The position numbers and the translations under genes are program-made. A stretch of DNA of 64,000 bases from Sphingomonas hankookensis (lineage in GTDB: Bacteria; Pseudomonadota; Alphaproteobacteria; Sphingomonadales; Sphingomonadaceae), in the NCBI RefSeq assembly GCF_028551275.1, contig NZ_CP117025.1:987501-1051500 (forward strand), in the 5' to 3' direction. This document shows, piece after piece, positions 1 to 9,201 of this stretch (positions within the stretch are counted from its first letter, which is position 1; each line of letters begins with the position of its first letter). Under the pieces are notes generated by a model, which saw only the letters and a list, made by a program, of their open reading frames with translations, was not told the origin of the DNA and did no database searches.

Positions 1-206
1 TGACCTATTACAAGATCAAGCTCGAAGACATCATCGTGTCCGACATCCATAACAACGGGGCGTCGGGCGGCGATGCGATCATGGAATCGGTCACGTTCAA
101 CTGTGCGAAGGTGACGTTCGACTATCAGGCGCAGAACGCGCAGGGTGGCAAGGACGGCGGCGTCGTCACCGCCTATTACGACATCCGCCAGAACGAGGCG
201 GGCTGA
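1..206 (+). CDS. hcp: Hcp (TssD) T6SS tube protein, 3' end only
   Basis: The window opens inside this gene; reading from base 3 gives the last 67 codons before TGA at 204-206. Hcp forms stacked hexameric rings that make the inner tube of the T6SS and carries effectors in its lumen. The visible part contains YYKIKLEDIIVSD and a closing beta-strand pattern ending in TAYYDIRQNEAG, which is characteristic of the Hcp C-terminus. The tagJ and tssE genes directly downstream support the call. The 5' end, start codon and promoter lie outside the window. Confidence 0.9.
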   Translation, partial: TYYKIKLEDIIVSDIHNNGASGGDAIMESVTFNCAKVTFDYQAQNAQGGKDGGVVTAYYDIRQNEAG

Positions 207-210
207 CGCG

Positions 211-1002
211 ATGGCGGCGGTCGTCGATACTGGTTCGCAGGCCGACGACCTGCTGCGTGCCGGCGACTTCGACGGGGCGCGCCGCGTCCTGGTCGAAGTC
301 GTCAAGGCCGATCCGGGCCATGTCCCGACCCGGCTGTTCCTGTGGCAGTTGCTGGCGGTGCAGGGCGACTGGGCCAAGGCCAAGACCCATCTCGCCGCGC
401 TGGCGCAATTGTCGCCCGAGGCGCAGATGCTGTCGGTCGTTTATGGACAGGCGATCGATGCGGAGGCGACGCGCGCGGCGGTGATGGCCGGTCGCGAACG
501 CGCAATCATTCATGGCGGATCGGACTGGGCCGATGGGGTGGCAGAGGCGCTGCAATTGGCGGCGACCGGTGCCGCCGAACAGGCCGACGACGTCCGCGCG
601 GCGGCGTTCGACGACGCGCCGAACACGCCGGGCACGCTGGACGGCGTGGCGGTCGACTGGATCGCCGATGCCGACCCGCGCTTCGGCCCGGTGATCGAGG
701 CGATCATCGGCGGGCGGTATGGATTGCTGCCGTTCGATGCGGTGGCGAAGATCACGTCGGAAGGGCCGAAGGACCTGCGCGACATCGTGTGGTATCCGGT
801 CGAGCTGACGCTGAAGGCCGGACCGCGCATCGCCGCGCTGCTGCCCGCGCGCTATCCCGACCTGTCCGCCGATCCGGCTGAGCTGGCGGCCAGGGCGACC
901 GGATGGCGCGATGACGGGCATGGCGTGGGTCAGCGGCTGTGGACCGCGTCGGATGGCGAGGATCGCGGGCTGTTGTCGGTCCGCTCGGTCGAGCTCGGCT
1001 GA
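211..1002 (+). CDS. tagJ: TagJ/ImpE T6SS accessory protein
   Basis: A 263-aa protein of the ImpE/SciE (TagJ) family. TagJ is a cytoplasmic accessory protein that in some systems links ClpV to the sheath protein TssB. The N-terminal ~100 residues look TPR-like (DDLLRAGDFDGARRVLVEVVKADPGH). The C-terminal half has the family motif DWIADADPRFGPVIE and a WYPVELTLK segment. The start is the ATG 4 bp after the hcp stop; an in-frame upstream extension would run back into hcp and is not used. The hcp-tagJ-tssE order is typical of ImpE-type clusters. The product is soluble, with no signal peptide. Confidence 0.87.
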   Translation: MAAVVDTGSQADDLLRAGDFDGARRVLVEVVKADPGHVPTRLFLWQLLAVQGDWAKAKTHLAALAQLSPEAQMLSVVYGQAIDAEATRAAVMAGRERAIIHGGSDWADGVAEALQLAATGAAEQADDVRAAAFDDAPNTPGTLDGVAVDWIADADPRFGPVIEAIIGGRYGLLPFDAVAKITSEGPKDLRDIVWYPVELTLKAGPRIAALLPARYPDLSADPAELAARATGWRDDGHGVGQRLWTASDGEDRGLLSVRSVELG

Positions 1003-1006
1003 CCCC

Positions 1007-1540
1007 GTGGCGGTGCAGCAACGGCTGACGCCGACGCTTTACGACAAGCTGGTCGCCGATCTCGATATCTCGGGAATGCGCGACGATGACGAGGCGGTGC
1101 CGGCGGTCGCGCGCGAGAAATTCCGCTATTATTCGGTGCCCAAGCTGGAACGGTTCAACGAAACCGCGCTACGCGCCACGATTCGGCGCGATCTGGCGTG
1201 GCTGTTCAACACCACCAGTCTCGAATCGCTGGTCGACCTCGAACCCTATCCGCACGTTCGGGAATCCGTGCTCAACTATGGGCTGAGCGACCTTGCCGGC
1301 CGCACGCTCGACCGGCGCGCGGTGCTGGCGCGCGCGCGGGAGATCCGGCGCGCGATCCGGCTGTTCGAACCGCGCCTGTCGCGCGAGGGGCTGACGGTCG
1401 ATCCGGTCGAGGACCCGAGCGATCCGCACGCGCTGACCTATTTGATCCAGGGCGATATCACCGCGGCGGCGCAGACGATGCCGGTCAAGTTCCGTACCGA
1501 GGTCGAGGCGGAAACCGCGTCGGTCAATGTCCGCGAATGA
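1007..1540 (+). CDS. tssE: TssE T6SS baseplate protein (gp25-like)
   Basis: A 177-aa homologue of phage T4 gp25, a baseplate wedge component that starts sheath polymerisation. Family features include RDLAWLFNTTSLESL followed by YPHVRESVLNYGLSDLAG and a C-terminal beta segment. The start is taken as GTG at 1007, 4 bp after the tagJ stop; a second in-frame GTG at 1013 is possible. The reading frame is open further upstream, but that part overlaps tagJ and has no family resemblance. The 3' end overlaps the proposed tssF start by 14 bp, suggesting coupled translation. Confidence 0.88.
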   Translation: MAVQQRLTPTLYDKLVADLDISGMRDDDEAVPAVAREKFRYYSVPKLERFNETALRATIRRDLAWLFNTTSLESLVDLEPYPHVRESVLNYGLSDLAGRTLDRRAVLARAREIRRAIRLFEPRLSREGLTVDPVEDPSDPHALTYLIQGDITAAAQTMPVKFRTEVEAETASVNVRE

Positions 1541-3422
1541 GCGCATGACCACCGGCATCGATCCGCGCCTGCTGCGCTATTACAACGACGAACTCGCCTA
1601 TCTGCGCGAAGAGGCGCGGGCGTTCGGGATCGAACATGAGGCGGTGGCCGGGCGGCTGGGGCTGAAGACGCCGACCGATCCCGACCCCTATGTCGAACGT
1701 CTGCTGGAGGGGGTCGCCTATCTGGGTGCCCGCGTACAGCTGAAGATCGCGGACCAGTATCCCGAATTCACCCATCACCTGCTGCATGCGGTCCAGCCGC
1801 ATTATCTGGCGCCGACGCCGTCGATGTGCATCGCCGGGTTCGAGCCGAAGGACGGCGATCCCATCCTGACCAAGGGCTATGTCGTCCCGCGCGGCACGCC
1901 GCTGACCGCGACCGCGACCGAACAGAATGGTGTGGCGGTCGAATTCCGCACCGCGCATGACGTGACGCTGTGGCCGCTGAAGATCACCCAGGCCGAATAT
2001 CTCCCCAGCCGTGCGGCGGTCGCGCCCTTTGCCACCGCCGCCGATGTGCGGGCGGAGGCGGGGCTGCGGCTGCGGTTCGAGGCGACCGGCGGCGCGGCAT
2101 TGCCGCAGGTTCTGCCCGATACGCTGCCGCTCTATCTGGCGGGGTCGGAGGCGGTGCCGGCCGAACTCTATCGCCAGATCGTCGGCGAAACGGTGGCGAC
2201 CATCGCCCGGTCGGCCGATGCGGCGGCGGGGCCGGACGGGTGGATGCGGTTGCCCGAACCGGGCCAGGTCGGGTTCGACGACGATCAGGCGCTGTTGCCA
2301 CCCGAATTGCGCTCGTTCCGCGGCTATCGGTTGCTGACCGAATATTTCGCCTGTCCCGAACGTTTCCTGTTCGTCGACCTGAAGGGGCTGGGCCGGGCGT
2401 TCCGGGTCAGCCCGACCGCGTGCGACGTGGTGCTGCTGTTCTCGCGATCGGCGCAGATCCTGTACAATGCGCTCGACCCGTCGAACTTCCGCCTGTTCGC
2501 GACGCCGGCGATCAACCTGTTCGAAAAACAGCTGGGCCGGGTGCGGGTGTCGCGTTTCGAACATGAACATCATGTCGTGCCCGACCGCGCCCGCCCGCTG
2601 GATTACGAGGTGTTCCGCATCCTCGATGTGCAGGCCTATGCCGCGAACAATGTCGATGCACGCACCGTCGCTCCGCTCTATGCGCCGGGCGCGTTGCTGT
2701 ACGACTGGAACGAGGCGCTGTTCTACACCACGCAGTTGCGGCCGCGCCGGCTGTCGACCCGCGAACGGCGGCTGCGGCGGCGCGGGGAATATACCGGGAC
2801 GGAGACATGGATCGCGCTGACCTCGCCGGGCGATGCCGCGCGGCTGGACGGGGTGGACGAACTGGCGGTGCGGGCGCTGGTGACGAACCGCGAGCTGCCC
2901 GAACTGCTGACCTTTCGCGGCGACCATCATTTCACCGTGTCGGGCGTGCCGGCGCGCACCGTCAGCGTGCTGCGCGCGCCGACCCGGCCGCAGCCGCCGA
3001 TGGGGCTGGGCGATGCGGCGTGGCGGCTGATCGGCCATCTGACGCCCAACTACACGACCCTGGCGCCGCAGGACGGCAGCGATCCGGGCGTGCTGCGCGA
3101 TCATTTGGCGCTTTATGGGCGGCAGGACGATGCCGCGTCGCGGCGGCAGGTCGACGGGGTGACCGCGATCCGATCCGAACGGGTCGCGCGGCGGGTCCCG
3201 GGGATGGACCGCATGTCGATCGCGCGCGGGCATCGCATCCATGTGACGCTGGACGACGCGGCGTTCGACAAGGGGCGGATGTTCCTGTTCTCCGCCGTCC
3301 TCGAACGCTTCCTGGCGGAATTCAGCAGCATCAACAGCTTCACCGAAACCTGGGTCACGAGCGCCAATGAAGGGGAGTTTCAGCGATGGCCGCTGAGGAT
3401 CGGTCGCCGACCGACCATCTGA
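1527..3422 (+). CDS. tssF: TssF T6SS baseplate protein (VasA/ImpG)
   Basis: A 631-aa baseplate wedge protein of normal family length. The N-terminal signature LLRYYNDELAYLREEARAF is diagnostic, followed by YLGARVQLKIADQYPEF and QPHYLAPTPSM. The start at 1527 lies inside tssE; a second ATG at 1545, just after the tssE stop, would shorten the protein by six residues and fits the usual family N-terminus equally well. TssF works with TssG and TssK to dock the tail tube on the membrane complex. The 3' end overlaps tssG by 37 bp. Confidence 0.92.
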   Translation: MSANERMTTGIDPRLLRYYNDELAYLREEARAFGIEHEAVAGRLGLKTPTDPDPYVERLLEGVAYLGARVQLKIADQYPEFTHHLLHAVQPHYLAPTPSMCIAGFEPKDGDPILTKGYVVPRGTPLTATATEQNGVAVEFRTAHDVTLWPLKITQAEYLPSRAAVAPFATAADVRAEAGLRLRFEATGGAALPQVLPDTLPLYLAGSEAVPAELYRQIVGETVATIARSADAAAGPDGWMRLPEPGQVGFDDDQALLPPELRSFRGYRLLTEYFACPERFLFVDLKGLGRAFRVSPTACDVVLLFSRSAQILYNALDPSNFRLFATPAINLFEKQLGRVRVSRFEHEHHVVPDRARPLDYEVFRILDVQAYAANNVDARTVAPLYAPGALLYDWNEALFYTTQLRPRRLSTRERRLRRRGEYTGTETWIALTSPGDAARLDGVDELAVRALVTNRELPELLTFRGDHHFTVSGVPARTVSVLRAPTRPQPPMGLGDAAWRLIGHLTPNYTTLAPQDGSDPGVLRDHLALYGRQDDAASRRQVDGVTAIRSERVARRVPGMDRMSIARGHRIHVTLDDAAFDKGRMFLFSAVLERFLAEFSSINSFTETWVTSANEGEFQRWPLRIGRRPTI

Positions 3423-4426
3423 CCTTCCTGGGCGAGGCGGCGGCCGAAACCAAGCGGTTCGGCCTGTTCCCGATCGTCCGGGGGGCCGAGGCGCGGGCGC
3501 GGCACCTGCCGCGGGTCGGGCGGGCGCGGCGGCCGGCGCAGAGCGTTGCCGACCTGACGCAGGTGCCTTCGCTCGCCTTCCCCGATTCGACGCTGGCCGA
3601 GGTCGAAATCCGCGACGGGCGGGCGCGGGTCGGTGGATATTGGCTGGGACTGACCGGGCCGATGGGGCCGTTGCCGCAGCATATCACCGAGTTCGCGACG
3701 TTCGAGCGGCGCTACGCCCGGTCGCGGCCGTTCGGTCGCTGGCTCGACCTGCTGGCCGGGCGCATGCTGCAATTCTTCTTTCGCGCGTGGAGCGATTCAC
3801 AGCCCGCCGCGCAGGCCGACCGGCCGGAGGATGACCGCTTCGCCCAAGGGCTGGCGCGGCTGACCGGGGCCGGCGACGGCGTGCGGCCGGATGCTGCGTT
3901 CCCGGCGGCGGGGCGGGTGCATTATGCCGCGTTGTTCGCCGGACGGCGCAGCGCCGGGGCGATCGAGGACGCGCTGACGCATCTGCTGGGGCAGGCGGTG
4001 CGGATCGAGGAATATCAGCCGCGCTGGCGCGACATCGATGCCGACGACCGCACCCGGCTGGGTCGGCAGTTCGCGCGGCTGGGTGACGAGGTGATGCTGG
4101 GCGGGCGGGCCAAGGTGGTGAGCGATGCGTTCCGTGTCGTCATCCGGGCAAGGTCGCCGGCCGATTATGCCGCGCTGCTCCCCTCGGGCAGCCGCTTCGC
4201 GATCCTGTCGGAGGCGCTCGACGCCTTCGCGCCCAGCCATCTGGAGAAGGACGTCGCGCTGGAGATCGACGCGGCACATGCGACGCCGGCACGGCTGGAC
4301 GGCGCGACGCGGCTCGGGTGGAGCGGCTGGCTGGGCGGCGGTGGTGCAGGGGTGCGCCGTGACGCGCATCTCAGGCGGGGTGGGGGCGTGGCAACGGGGG
4401 CGACACGAAAGGAAGCGGAACGATGA
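3386..4426 (+). CDS. tssG: TssG T6SS baseplate protein (VasB/ImpH)
   Basis: A 346-aa baseplate wedge protein. Recognisable segments are RFGLFPIVRGAEARA near residue 25, GPMGPLPQHITEFA and the DLLAGRMLQFFFRAWSDSQP block, all characteristic of VasB/ImpH. The ATG start lies inside tssF and is preceded by AAGGGGAG. The gene shares a 4-bp ATGA overlap with the downstream effector gene, so the effector cassette appears to sit in the same transcription unit as tssEFG. Confidence 0.9.
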   Translation: MAAEDRSPTDHLTFLGEAAAETKRFGLFPIVRGAEARARHLPRVGRARRPAQSVADLTQVPSLAFPDSTLAEVEIRDGRARVGGYWLGLTGPMGPLPQHITEFATFERRYARSRPFGRWLDLLAGRMLQFFFRAWSDSQPAAQADRPEDDRFAQGLARLTGAGDGVRPDAAFPAAGRVHYAALFAGRRSAGAIEDALTHLLGQAVRIEEYQPRWRDIDADDRTRLGRQFARLGDEVMLGGRAKVVSDAFRVVIRARSPADYAALLPSGSRFAILSEALDAFAPSHLEKDVALEIDAAHATPARLDGATRLGWSGWLGGGGAGVRRDAHLRRGGGVATGATRKEAER

Positions 4427-5337
4427 TGATCGCAACGCCGGTTGGTCCACGGCGACCCAATCGCACGGCCGATGTCCGCACGATCCAGAGCCTGTTGAAC
4501 CGCGCGCGCGGGCGTGTTGCCGGACAGGAAGTCCTGCGCGAGGATGGCATTTTCGGCCCGCGCACCGCCGCCGCGATCGCGCGGTACCAGGCGCAGGTGC
4601 TGCGCTTCGGCAAGCCCGATGGCGTGGTCGATCCCGGCGGCCCGACCTTGACCGCGCTCAGCCGCGCGCCGGCGGGGCCACGTCCGGCCGCCCCGCCACC
4701 CGCACCACGACCGGCAGGTGGCGCGCCCGCGACCCCCGCACCGCGGCCGGCCGCTGGCGGAAAGGCAGGGCCGGGCGGGATCAGCGAGGCGACCTATGTC
4801 GACATCGCCGCGCGGCTGGGATGCGAAACGGCAGCGGTGAAGGCGGTGGTGGAGACCGAGGTCGCCATTCGCGGTCCGTATGACTCGCAGGGCCGCCCGA
4901 CGATCCTGTTCGAACGCCACAAATTCCACAAACACACCAATGGCCGCTTTGCCGCCGCCCATCCCGATATCTGCAACGCAACGCCGGGTGGCTATGGCCG
5001 CGATTCCGAACAATATCCCAAGCTCGAGCGGGCGATGGCGCTCGACCGTGCCGCCGCGCTGAAATCGGCGAGCTGGGGCGCGTTCCAGATACTGGGCGAA
5101 AACCATGTCCAGGCGGGCCATTCGTCGGTCGAAGCGTTCGTCGCCGCGATGAAGAAGTCGCTGCTGCTGCAGGTCGAGGCGTTCATCGCCTTCGTTCGCG
5201 CCGACCGGCGGCTGTTGTCGGCGATCCGCAACCGCAGCTGGTCGGAGTTCGCGCGCATCTACAACGGGCCGAGCTACCGGAAATACAAATACGACGAAAA
5301 GATGCGGACCAATTACCAGAAATATGCCGCGCAGTGA
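4423..5337 (+). CDS. Putative T6SS effector: PG-binding domain plus DUF3380 N-acetylmuramidase
   Basis: A 304-aa protein in three parts. Residues ~8-80 form a PG_binding_1 domain (ADVRTIQSLLN, DGIFGPRTAAAIARYQ). Residues ~85-120 are a Pro/Ala-rich linker. Residues ~125-300 form an N-acetylmuramidase (DUF3380) domain with AVVETEVAIRG, then GRPTILFERHKFHKHT and ASWGAFQILGENH. The family cleaves the glycan strand of peptidoglycan. The glutamates in VVETE and FERH are candidates for the catalytic acid. There is no signal peptide, so delivery by another route such as the T6SS is implied. The position between tssG and clpV, the ATGA overlap with tssG and the lipoprotein gene directly downstream support an effector role. 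Activity is inferred from domain content. Confidence 0.8.
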   Translation: MMIATPVGPRRPNRTADVRTIQSLLNRARGRVAGQEVLREDGIFGPRTAAAIARYQAQVLRFGKPDGVVDPGGPTLTALSRAPAGPRPAAPPPAPRPAGGAPATPAPRPAAGGKAGPGGISEATYVDIAARLGCETAAVKAVVETEVAIRGPYDSQGRPTILFERHKFHKHTNGRFAAAHPDICNATPGGYGRDSEQYPKLERAMALDRAAALKSASWGAFQILGENHVQAGHSSVEAFVAAMKKSLLLQVEAFIAFVRADRRLLSAIRNRSWSEFARIYNGPSYRKYKYDEKMRTNYQKYAAQ

Positions 5338-5348
5338 GGAGGCCGATC

Positions 5349-5987
5349 ATGCCCAAATTCATGCTGTATCTGGCCGGGCTGTCGCTGGCCGCCTGTGGCG
5401 CCGCGCCGGAGGGCCAGTCGGCCGAAGGGGTCGCCGACAATGCCGCGTCGCCTGCGGTCGTCGACGAAACGCCAGCGCCGGCACCCGCCCCGACACAGGC
5501 GGCGACGACGGTCAAGCTGTCCGGCGCGGCAAGCGCGGCCAGCCTCGCCGCGGCCGAAGCGGGCGCCAGGCGCAATGGATGGAGCGAGGTAGAGGTGAGC
5601 CGGTCCCAGTCGTTCCGGTTGGTAGCGGGTGAGCGCGAGGTCGCGACGCTGGTGACGGGCGAGGCGACGCTGGCGCCCGATGTGCCGGGATGCTTTGCGG
5701 GCGTGATACAGGGCGACCGCGTCACGCTGGTCCCGACGATCGGGCAGGGCGATTATGAAGCCACCGCCTGCGGCGGGCCGGTCGCGGCGGGCATATTGTC
5801 GCCCGGCGAACCGACCAGCATCGGCGTGGTGTTCAAGGCCTATTCGCCGAATGCCGAGGTGCTCGAACCGATCGCCTTTACCTGGGACGCCGCGACCAAC
5901 CGCTTCGCGATCGATGCCGCGCGGTCGGAACAGGCGTCGCTGGCCGGCGCACAGTCGATCGCCGACATGAAACGCACCGTGCGATAA
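5349..5987 (+). CDS. Putative lipoprotein, candidate immunity protein for the muramidase
   Basis: A 212-aa protein with a lipoprotein signal, LAGLSLAACG, with the lipidated Cys at about residue 16. An Ala/Pro-rich linker and a soluble domain of ~150 residues follow. The start is the ATG at 5349, because AGGAGG lies 6 bases upstream; an in-frame GTG at 5334 sits before that site. No family is recognised. A periplasm-facing lipoprotein directly behind a wall hydrolase is the usual arrangement for an immunity protein against a periplasmic effector, so that role is inferred from position and localisation only. Confidence 0.65.
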   Translation: MPKFMLYLAGLSLAACGAAPEGQSAEGVADNAASPAVVDETPAPAPAPTQAATTVKLSGAASAASLAAAEAGARRNGWSEVEVSRSQSFRLVAGEREVATLVTGEATLAPDVPGCFAGVIQGDRVTLVPTIGQGDYEATACGGPVAAGILSPGEPTSIGVVFKAYSPNAEVLEPIAFTWDAATNRFAIDAARSEQASLAGAQSIADMKRTVR

Positions 5988-6030
5988 CCCGTCCGACCCG
6001 CGTCCCGCCCATCGACCGACAAGGATCCGC

Positions 6031-8655
6031 ATGACCGATATCAGCCGTACCGCCCTGTTCGGCCGCCTCGACGCCAGCGCGCTGCAGGCGATCGAATCCG
6101 CCACCGGCTTCGCCCGGATGCGTGGCAACCCCTATGTCGAGCTGGTCCATTGGCTGCATCTGCTGGTCCAGGATTCGACCGGCGACATTGCCGCGATCCG
6201 GGCGGCGTTCGGCATCGACGATGCGGTGCTGGCGCGCGATATCGTCGGTGCGCTCGACATATTGCCGCGCGGGGCGTCGGCGATCTCGGACTTCGCGCCG
6301 CAGGTCGAGGAGGCGATCGAGAAGGGCTGGCTCTATGCCTCGCTGCAATTCGGTGCGGGCAAGGTGCGCACCGGGCATCTGCTCTACGGGATGCTGCGCA
6401 CGCCGACGCTGCGCAACGCGCTGTTCGCGACGAGTGGCGAGTGGCGCAAGATCGCCGCCGACCGGCTGGGCGCGGAGTTCGATGCGATCGTGAAGCCATC
6501 GGCCGAGACGACGTCGGTCGCGTCGATCGAACCGGGCGCTCCGGCGGCGGCGAGCGGTCCGGCCCCGGCGGGCGAGGCGCTGGCGCGCTACTCCAGCGAC
6601 CTGACCGCCAAGGCGCGTGCCGCCGAAATCGACGCGGTCGTCGGGCGCGACGGCGAAATCCGCCAGCTGATCGACGTGCTGCTGCGGCGGCGGCAGAACA
6701 ACCCGATCCTGATCGGTGAGGCAGGCGTCGGCAAGACCGCGGTGGTAGAAGGGTTCGCGCGGCGCATCGCCGATGGCGACGTCCCGCCCGCGTTGAAAGG
6801 AGTGACGCTGCGCGCACTCGATGTGACACTTATGCAGGCCGGCGCGGGCGTGAAGGGCGAGTTCGAGAAGCGGCTGCGCCAGGTGATCGACGAGGTCGAG
6901 GGCGCGGCCAGCCCGGTGATCCTGTTCATCGACGAAGCGCATACGCTGGTCGGCGCGGGCGGGCAGGCGGGGACGGGCGACGCCGCCAATTTGCTGAAAC
7001 CGGCGCTGGCGCGCGGGCGGCTGCGCACCATCGCCGCCACGACCTATGCCGAATATCGCCAGTATTTTGAAAAGGACCCGGCGCTCACCCGCCGGTTCCA
7101 GCCGGTCGACGTGGCCGAGCCGGAGACGGATGTCGCGGTCGACATGCTGCGGTCGGTGGTCGGGGCGATGGAGCAGCATCACGGCGTCGTCGTGCTCGAC
7201 GAAGCGGTGAGCGCGGCGGTCACCCTGTCGCAGCGTTACGTGCCCGCGCGGCAACTGCCCGACAAGGCGGTCAGCCTGCTCGACACCGCCGCCGCGCGCG
7301 TCGCGGTGTCGCAGCACGCCACCCCGGCGGCGGTCGAGGACCGGCGGCGGCGGCTGGAACTGCTGGAGGCGGAACGCGGCGTCGTCGAGCGCGAGACGCA
7401 GCAACGTTATCGCCGCGACGACCGGCTGGCTGAACTGGACGAGGCGATCGAAGAGGCGCGGGCTGCGGTCGAGGCGGTCGAGACGAAATGGACCGCCGAG
7501 CGCGAGGCACTGGACGCGGTACGTGCCGCGCGGGAGGGCGATGACGGCGATGCGCTGGATGCTGCGCTGACAGCTGCGCGTGAGGCGGCGGGCGACGATC
7601 CGATGGTCTTCGGCGTGGTCGATGGCGATGCGATCGCGGCGGTCGTCGGCGACTGGACCGGCATCCCGGTCGGGCGGATGGTCAAGGACGAGATCGAAAG
7701 CGTGCTGACGATCGGCACCGCGCTGAAGGCACGGGTGATCGGCCAGGATCATGCGATGGACGCCATCGCCAAGCGCATCCAGACCAGCCGCGCGAAACTG
7801 GACAATCCGGCCAAGCCGGTCGGCGTGTTCATGCTGTGCGGCCCGTCGGGCGTCGGCAAGACCGAGACCGCGCACGCGTTGTCCGAGCTGCTGTTTTCCG
7901 GCGACGATTCAATGATCGTCATCAACATGAGCGAGTTTCAGGAGGCGCATACCGTCTCGACGCTGAAGGGCGCTCCTGCCGGCTATGTCGGGTATGGGCA
8001 GGGCGGGGTGCTGACCGAAGCGGTGCGGCGGCGGCCCTATTCGGTGGTGCTGCTCGATGAGGTCGAGAAGGCGCACCCCGACGTCCATGAGATGTTCTTC
8101 CAGGTGTTCGACAAGGGGTTCATGAACGATGCCGAGGGGCGGCATATCGATTTCCGCAACACGGTGATCCTGCTGACCTCCAATGTCGGGACCGACCTGA
8201 TCGCGACACTGACCGAGGATGAGGAAACGGCGCCGACGCCCGATGCGCTGGCGACGGCGCTGCGCCCCGAATTGCTCAAGGTGTTTCCGCCGGCGTTGCT
8301 GGGGCGGCTGTCGGTGCTGCCCTATTATCCGCTGAGCAAGGACATGCTTGCGGGGATCGTCCGGCTGCATCTCGGCCGGATCGAGCGGCGCATCCGCGAC
8401 AATCACGGCATCGCGCTCACCATCGATCCGGCGGTGGTCGACCATATCGTCGAACGCTGCACCGAAGCGGCGTCGGGCGGACGGATGATCGATGCGATCC
8501 TGACCAATTCGATGCTGCCCGACATGTCGGTCGCGCTGCTCGAACGGCGGATGCGCGGGGACGAGGTGCGCTCGATCGCGGTCGCGGTGGATGGCGACGC
8601 GCTGACCTATCGGTTCGATGGTGCTTCCGGCGCGGCGGATGGGGCGGTCGCGTGA
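6031..8655 (+). CDS. tssH: TssH/ClpV T6SS sheath-recycling AAA+ ATPase
   Basis: An 874-aa ClpB-type double-ring ATPase that disassembles contracted TssB-TssC sheaths. The N-domain spans residues 1-160. The first nucleotide-binding domain has Walker A GEAGVGKTA near residue 229 and Walker B ILFIDEAH near 297. A ClpB-like coiled-coil middle region covers ~420-520. The second domain has Walker A CGPSGVGKTE near 604 and Walker B VVLLDEVEKAH near 672. The short N-terminal match PYVELVHWLHLLVQ and the T6SS context separate it from housekeeping ClpB. The start ATG at 6031 follows AAGGATCC. It lies in a run of same-strand genes with effector cassettes on both sides. Confidence 0.95.
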   Translation: MTDISRTALFGRLDASALQAIESATGFARMRGNPYVELVHWLHLLVQDSTGDIAAIRAAFGIDDAVLARDIVGALDILPRGASAISDFAPQVEEAIEKGWLYASLQFGAGKVRTGHLLYGMLRTPTLRNALFATSGEWRKIAADRLGAEFDAIVKPSAETTSVASIEPGAPAAASGPAPAGEALARYSSDLTAKARAAEIDAVVGRDGEIRQLIDVLLRRRQNNPILIGEAGVGKTAVVEGFARRIADGDVPPALKGVTLRALDVTLMQAGAGVKGEFEKRLRQVIDEVEGAASPVILFIDEAHTLVGAGGQAGTGDAANLLKPALARGRLRTIAATTYAEYRQYFEKDPALTRRFQPVDVAEPETDVAVDMLRSVVGAMEQHHGVVVLDEAVSAAVTLSQRYVPARQLPDKAVSLLDTAAARVAVSQHATPAAVEDRRRRLELLEAERGVVERETQQRYRRDDRLAELDEAIEEARAAVEAVETKWTAEREALDAVRAAREGDDGDALDAALTAAREAAGDDPMVFGVVDGDAIAAVVGDWTGIPVGRMVKDEIESVLTIGTALKARVIGQDHAMDAIAKRIQTSRAKLDNPAKPVGVFMLCGPSGVGKTETAHALSELLFSGDDSMIVINMSEFQEAHTVSTLKGAPAGYVGYGQGGVLTEAVRRRPYSVVLLDEVEKAHPDVHEMFFQVFDKGFMNDAEGRHIDFRNTVILLTSNVGTDLIATLTEDEETAPTPDALATALRPELLKVFPPALLGRLSVLPYYPLSKDMLAGIVRLHLGRIERRIRDNHGIALTIDPAVVDHIVERCTEAASGGRMIDAILTNSMLPDMSVALLERRMRGDEVRSIAVAVDGDALTYRFDGASGAADGAVA

Positions 8656-8709
8656 TTGCAGCGAGTTACGGTCGCGACCTATCCTCGGGGGGATCGAGAG
8701 GAGCGTTAT

Positions 8710-9201
8710 ATGCCTCAAGACCGATATGCGCATGAGCGCGGCGATCCGGCGGTGCCGCAATGCGGCCGGTCCCCGGTGCATATCCTGTTCGACGGGCGCA
8801 CGCTGACCCTGCGTGGACCCAGGCTTCAATATTCATGGTCCGCGGTATCGGGAAGGCCCGATGCGCGCGGCAATTTCGACTACTCGGCCGAACGACAGCG
8901 TCTGGGCGGCGAGGGACCGATCCCCGCCGGTGAATATTGGATCAACCCGGCCGAACTGTGGGAACGGTCCTGGTATCGCTACGATCAGGCCGCGCCTTGG
9001 GGCGATTACCGCGTCACGTTGCACGTCATGCCGGCGACCGTGACGCACAGGCGCGGCGGCTTCTTCATCCATGGTGGTTCGACGCCGGGCAGCGCCGGCT
9101 GCATCGACCTGACCAACGACATGAGACGTTTCGTGGCGCGATTGCGGGAGATGGTCGGGCCGTCGCCCGATTGCTTCGTGACGGTCACGGTGCGTTACTG
9201 A
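8710..9201 (+). CDS. Putative T6SS effector, DUF2778/Tlde1-like L,D-transpeptidase fold
   Basis: A 163-aa protein. The C-terminal half carries HGGSTPGSAGCIDL, with His121, Ser128 and Cys131, the HxnSxGC pattern of YkuD-like and Tlde1 (DUF2778) enzymes. The N-terminal half has GRTLTLRG, YSWSAVSGRP and EGPIPAGEYWI, also typical of DUF2778. Tlde1-type effectors act on periplasmic peptidoglycan tetrapeptides. The ATG at 8710 is chosen because GAGAGGAG lies just upstream; the frame is open to 8656, but only with a TTG start and no ribosome site. There is no signal peptide. The downstream gene overlaps the stop codon (TGATG), consistent with an effector-immunity pair. Confidence 0.78.
   Translation: MPQDRYAHERGDPAVPQCGRSPVHILFDGRTLTLRGPRLQYSWSAVSGRPDARGNFDYSAERQRLGGEGPIPAGEYWINPAELWERSWYRYDQAAPWGDYRVTLHVMPATVTHRRGGFFIHGGSTPGSAGCIDLTNDMRRFVARLREMVGPSPDCFVTVTVRY

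Noticed and set aside
6031..8655. Housekeeping ClpB
   Set aside because: The N-domain sequence and the surrounding T6SS genes point to ClpV; a ClpB would not be expected inside this cluster.
8656..8709. N-terminal extension of the Tlde1-like effector to a TTG at 8656
   Set aside because: It has no ribosome site, and the sequence GAGAGGAG just upstream of the ATG at 8710 marks the real start.
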